A stretch of DNA of 6,424 bases, taken from Opitutales bacterium. Its GTDB lineage: Bacteria; Verrucomicrobiota; Verrucomicrobiia; Opitutales; Intestinicryptomonadaceae. Numbering within the stretch: the first letter of the stretch is position 1; every line of letters starts with the position of its first letter. Location: positions 1 to 6,424 of the forward strand of contig JAGBOM010000277.1 in NCBI GenBank assembly GCA_017633865.1, written 5' to 3'. Positions 5,556-6,424 of the stretch are shown here, piece by piece. Below the pieces are notes generated by a model. The model was given only the letters and a program-made list of their open reading frames with translations. It searched no databases and was not told the DNA's origin. Made by a program: the position numbers and the translations under genes.

Positions 5556-6424
5556 ATGACCGTAAAACAAAAATACGACAAATTCACAATCCCGAACTAC
5601 GGCGAGAGGTCTTTGGTTCTCGCAAAGGGCAAGGGCTCCTACGTTTGGGACGAAAACGGGAAAAAGTATCTCGATTTCGGCTCTGGCATAGCGGTTTTAA
5701 GCCTCGGGCATTGCCCGCAAAAGGTTGTCGGAGCGCTTGCAAGGCAAATGAGCGAGCTCGGGCACTGCAGCAATCTTTTCTTAAACAAGCCCCAGGCCGA
5801 TCTCGCGGAAAAGCTCGTGGGCGTTTTGGGGCGCGGCAAGGTTTTCTTTTGCAACAGCGGCGCGGAGGCAAACGAGGCTCTCATAAAGGCTTCGAGGCTT
5901 TTCGGCAAAAAAATAAGCGGCGCCGAGGGCGTTAAAAGCAGGGTGGTGGTCGCCGTAAACGGCTTTCACGGAAGGACGCTCGCAACCTTGTCGGCAACGG
6001 CGCAGCTCAAAATCCAAAAGGGCTTCGCGCCCCTTGCCCCGTCTTTTTCCTACGCCGATTTTAACGACGTTAAAAGCTTTGAAGAGCAGATGGGCGAAGA
6101 CGTCGCTGCGGTCTTGGTCGAGGAAATCCAGGGCGAAAGCGGAGTCCTGCCGGCCACAAAGGAATTTTTGAAGGGCTTGAGGGCTCTTTGCGACAAATTT
6201 AACGCGATGCTTCTTTTTGACGAAGTGCAATGCGGAGTCGGGCGCGCGGGCAAGTTTGCGGCGTTCCAGAAATTCGGCGTCCGCCCGGACGGAATCTCGA
6301 TGGCGAAGGGCTTGGGCGGCGGATTCCCGATTGGCGCTATATGGCTTTCGCAAAAATATCAGGATTTGTTCACCGCGGGCTCGCACGGCACGACTTTCGG
6401 CGGCAACCCGCTCGCCTGCGCCGC
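5556..6424 (+). CDS. argD: N-acetylornithine aminotransferase ArgD (partial, 3' end outside window)
   Basis: A class III PLP-dependent aminotransferase that converts N-acetylglutamate semialdehyde and glutamate to N-acetylornithine and 2-oxoglutarate; many homologues also act on succinyl-diaminopimelate in lysine synthesis. The visible 289 codons are open to the window edge; the family is about 390-400 aa, so about 100 residues are missing. The N-terminal block YVWDENGKKYLDFGSGIAV (29-47) and SLGH (49-52) are followed by FFCNSGAEANEALIKASR (97-114), the PLP-phosphate loop. GFHGRTLATLSAT (136-148), VEEIQGESGV (188-197) and LLFDEVQCGVGRAGKF (219-234) come next, with Asp222 for the pyridine nitrogen. 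Lys251 in MAKGLGGGFPIGA is the Schiff-base lysine. HGTTFGGNPLACA (277-289) contacts the neighbouring subunit's PLP. The context argCJB makes ArgD more likely than ornithine or GABA aminotransferase. The start ATG follows an AT-rich 13-nt spacer with no Shine-Dalgarno sequence. Confidence 0.95.
   Translation, partial: MTVKQKYDKFTIPNYGERSLVLAKGKGSYVWDENGKKYLDFGSGIAVLSLGHCPQKVVGALARQMSELGHCSNLFLNKPQADLAEKLVGVLGRGKVFFCNSGAEANEALIKASRLFGKKISGAEGVKSRVVVAVNGFHGRTLATLSATAQLKIQKGFAPLAPSFSYADFNDVKSFEEQMGEDVAAVLVEEIQGESGVLPATKEFLKGLRALCDKFNAMLLFDEVQCGVGRAGKFAAFQKFGVRPDGISMAKGLGGGFPIGAIWLSQKYQDLFTAGSHGTTFGGNPLACA

Noticed and set aside
5781..6386. Open frame of 201 codons on the minus strand opposite argD
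   Set aside because: The + strand carries an intact argD with PLP lysine and all class III motifs. The minus frame has no recognisable features.

Overview
The window is an ordinary biosynthetic stretch with every gene on the + strand. It holds the tail of a thiamine operon followed by the front of an arginine operon. I see no mobile element, CRISPR array, tRNA, rRNA or obvious foreign island, and no strong candidate for an undescribed system. The organism is a bacterium of moderately high GC, with frequent GCG, GGC and TTT runs and regular use of AGG (Arg) and ATA (Ile). Weak ribosome binding sites at several genes, together with an anaerobic-type ThiH and a cyclic arginine pathway, would fit an anaerobic or gut-type lineage such as Verrucomicrobiota or Lentisphaerota. 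That placement is a guess from style, not a demonstrated assignment.

Region 1 (5-2166) is the end of a thi operon. A small protein resembling the Cdd1/'pathogenicity locus' helix-hairpin-helix family overlaps thiG by ATGA. thiG (thiazole synthase) is followed 3 nt after its stop by thiH (radical SAM 2-iminoacetate synthase). ThiH makes dehydroglycine from tyrosine. ThiG condenses it with 1-deoxy-D-xylulose 5-phosphate and the sulfur of ThiS thiocarboxylate to form the thiazole of thiamine. ThiS, ThiF, ThiC, ThiE and any TPP riboswitch are not in the window and may lie upstream.

Region 2 (2167-2353) is the only real intergenic space, 187 bp. In order it holds a degenerate A-tract/TCCG repeat, a textbook intrinsic terminator (perfect 8-bp GC stem followed by seven T), a short stretch with GC palindromes, and a plausible extended -10 promoter that would give argC a leader of only about 16 nt.

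Region 3 (2354-6424) is argC-argJ-argB-argD, the classic argCJBD order. It encodes the route from glutamate to N-acetylornithine and the recycling of the acetyl group. ArgJ supplies acetylglutamate, ArgB phosphorylates it, ArgC reduces it, ArgD transaminates it, and ArgJ moves the acetyl group back to glutamate. ArgB has the N-terminal helix and C-terminal signature of arginine-sensitive kinases, so feedback inhibition probably acts there. argD runs off the right edge. The items most worth a second look are the Cdd1-like protein coupled to thiG with a degenerate hairpin, and an unusual C-terminus of ArgJ that lacks the usual terminal Ser/Thr.
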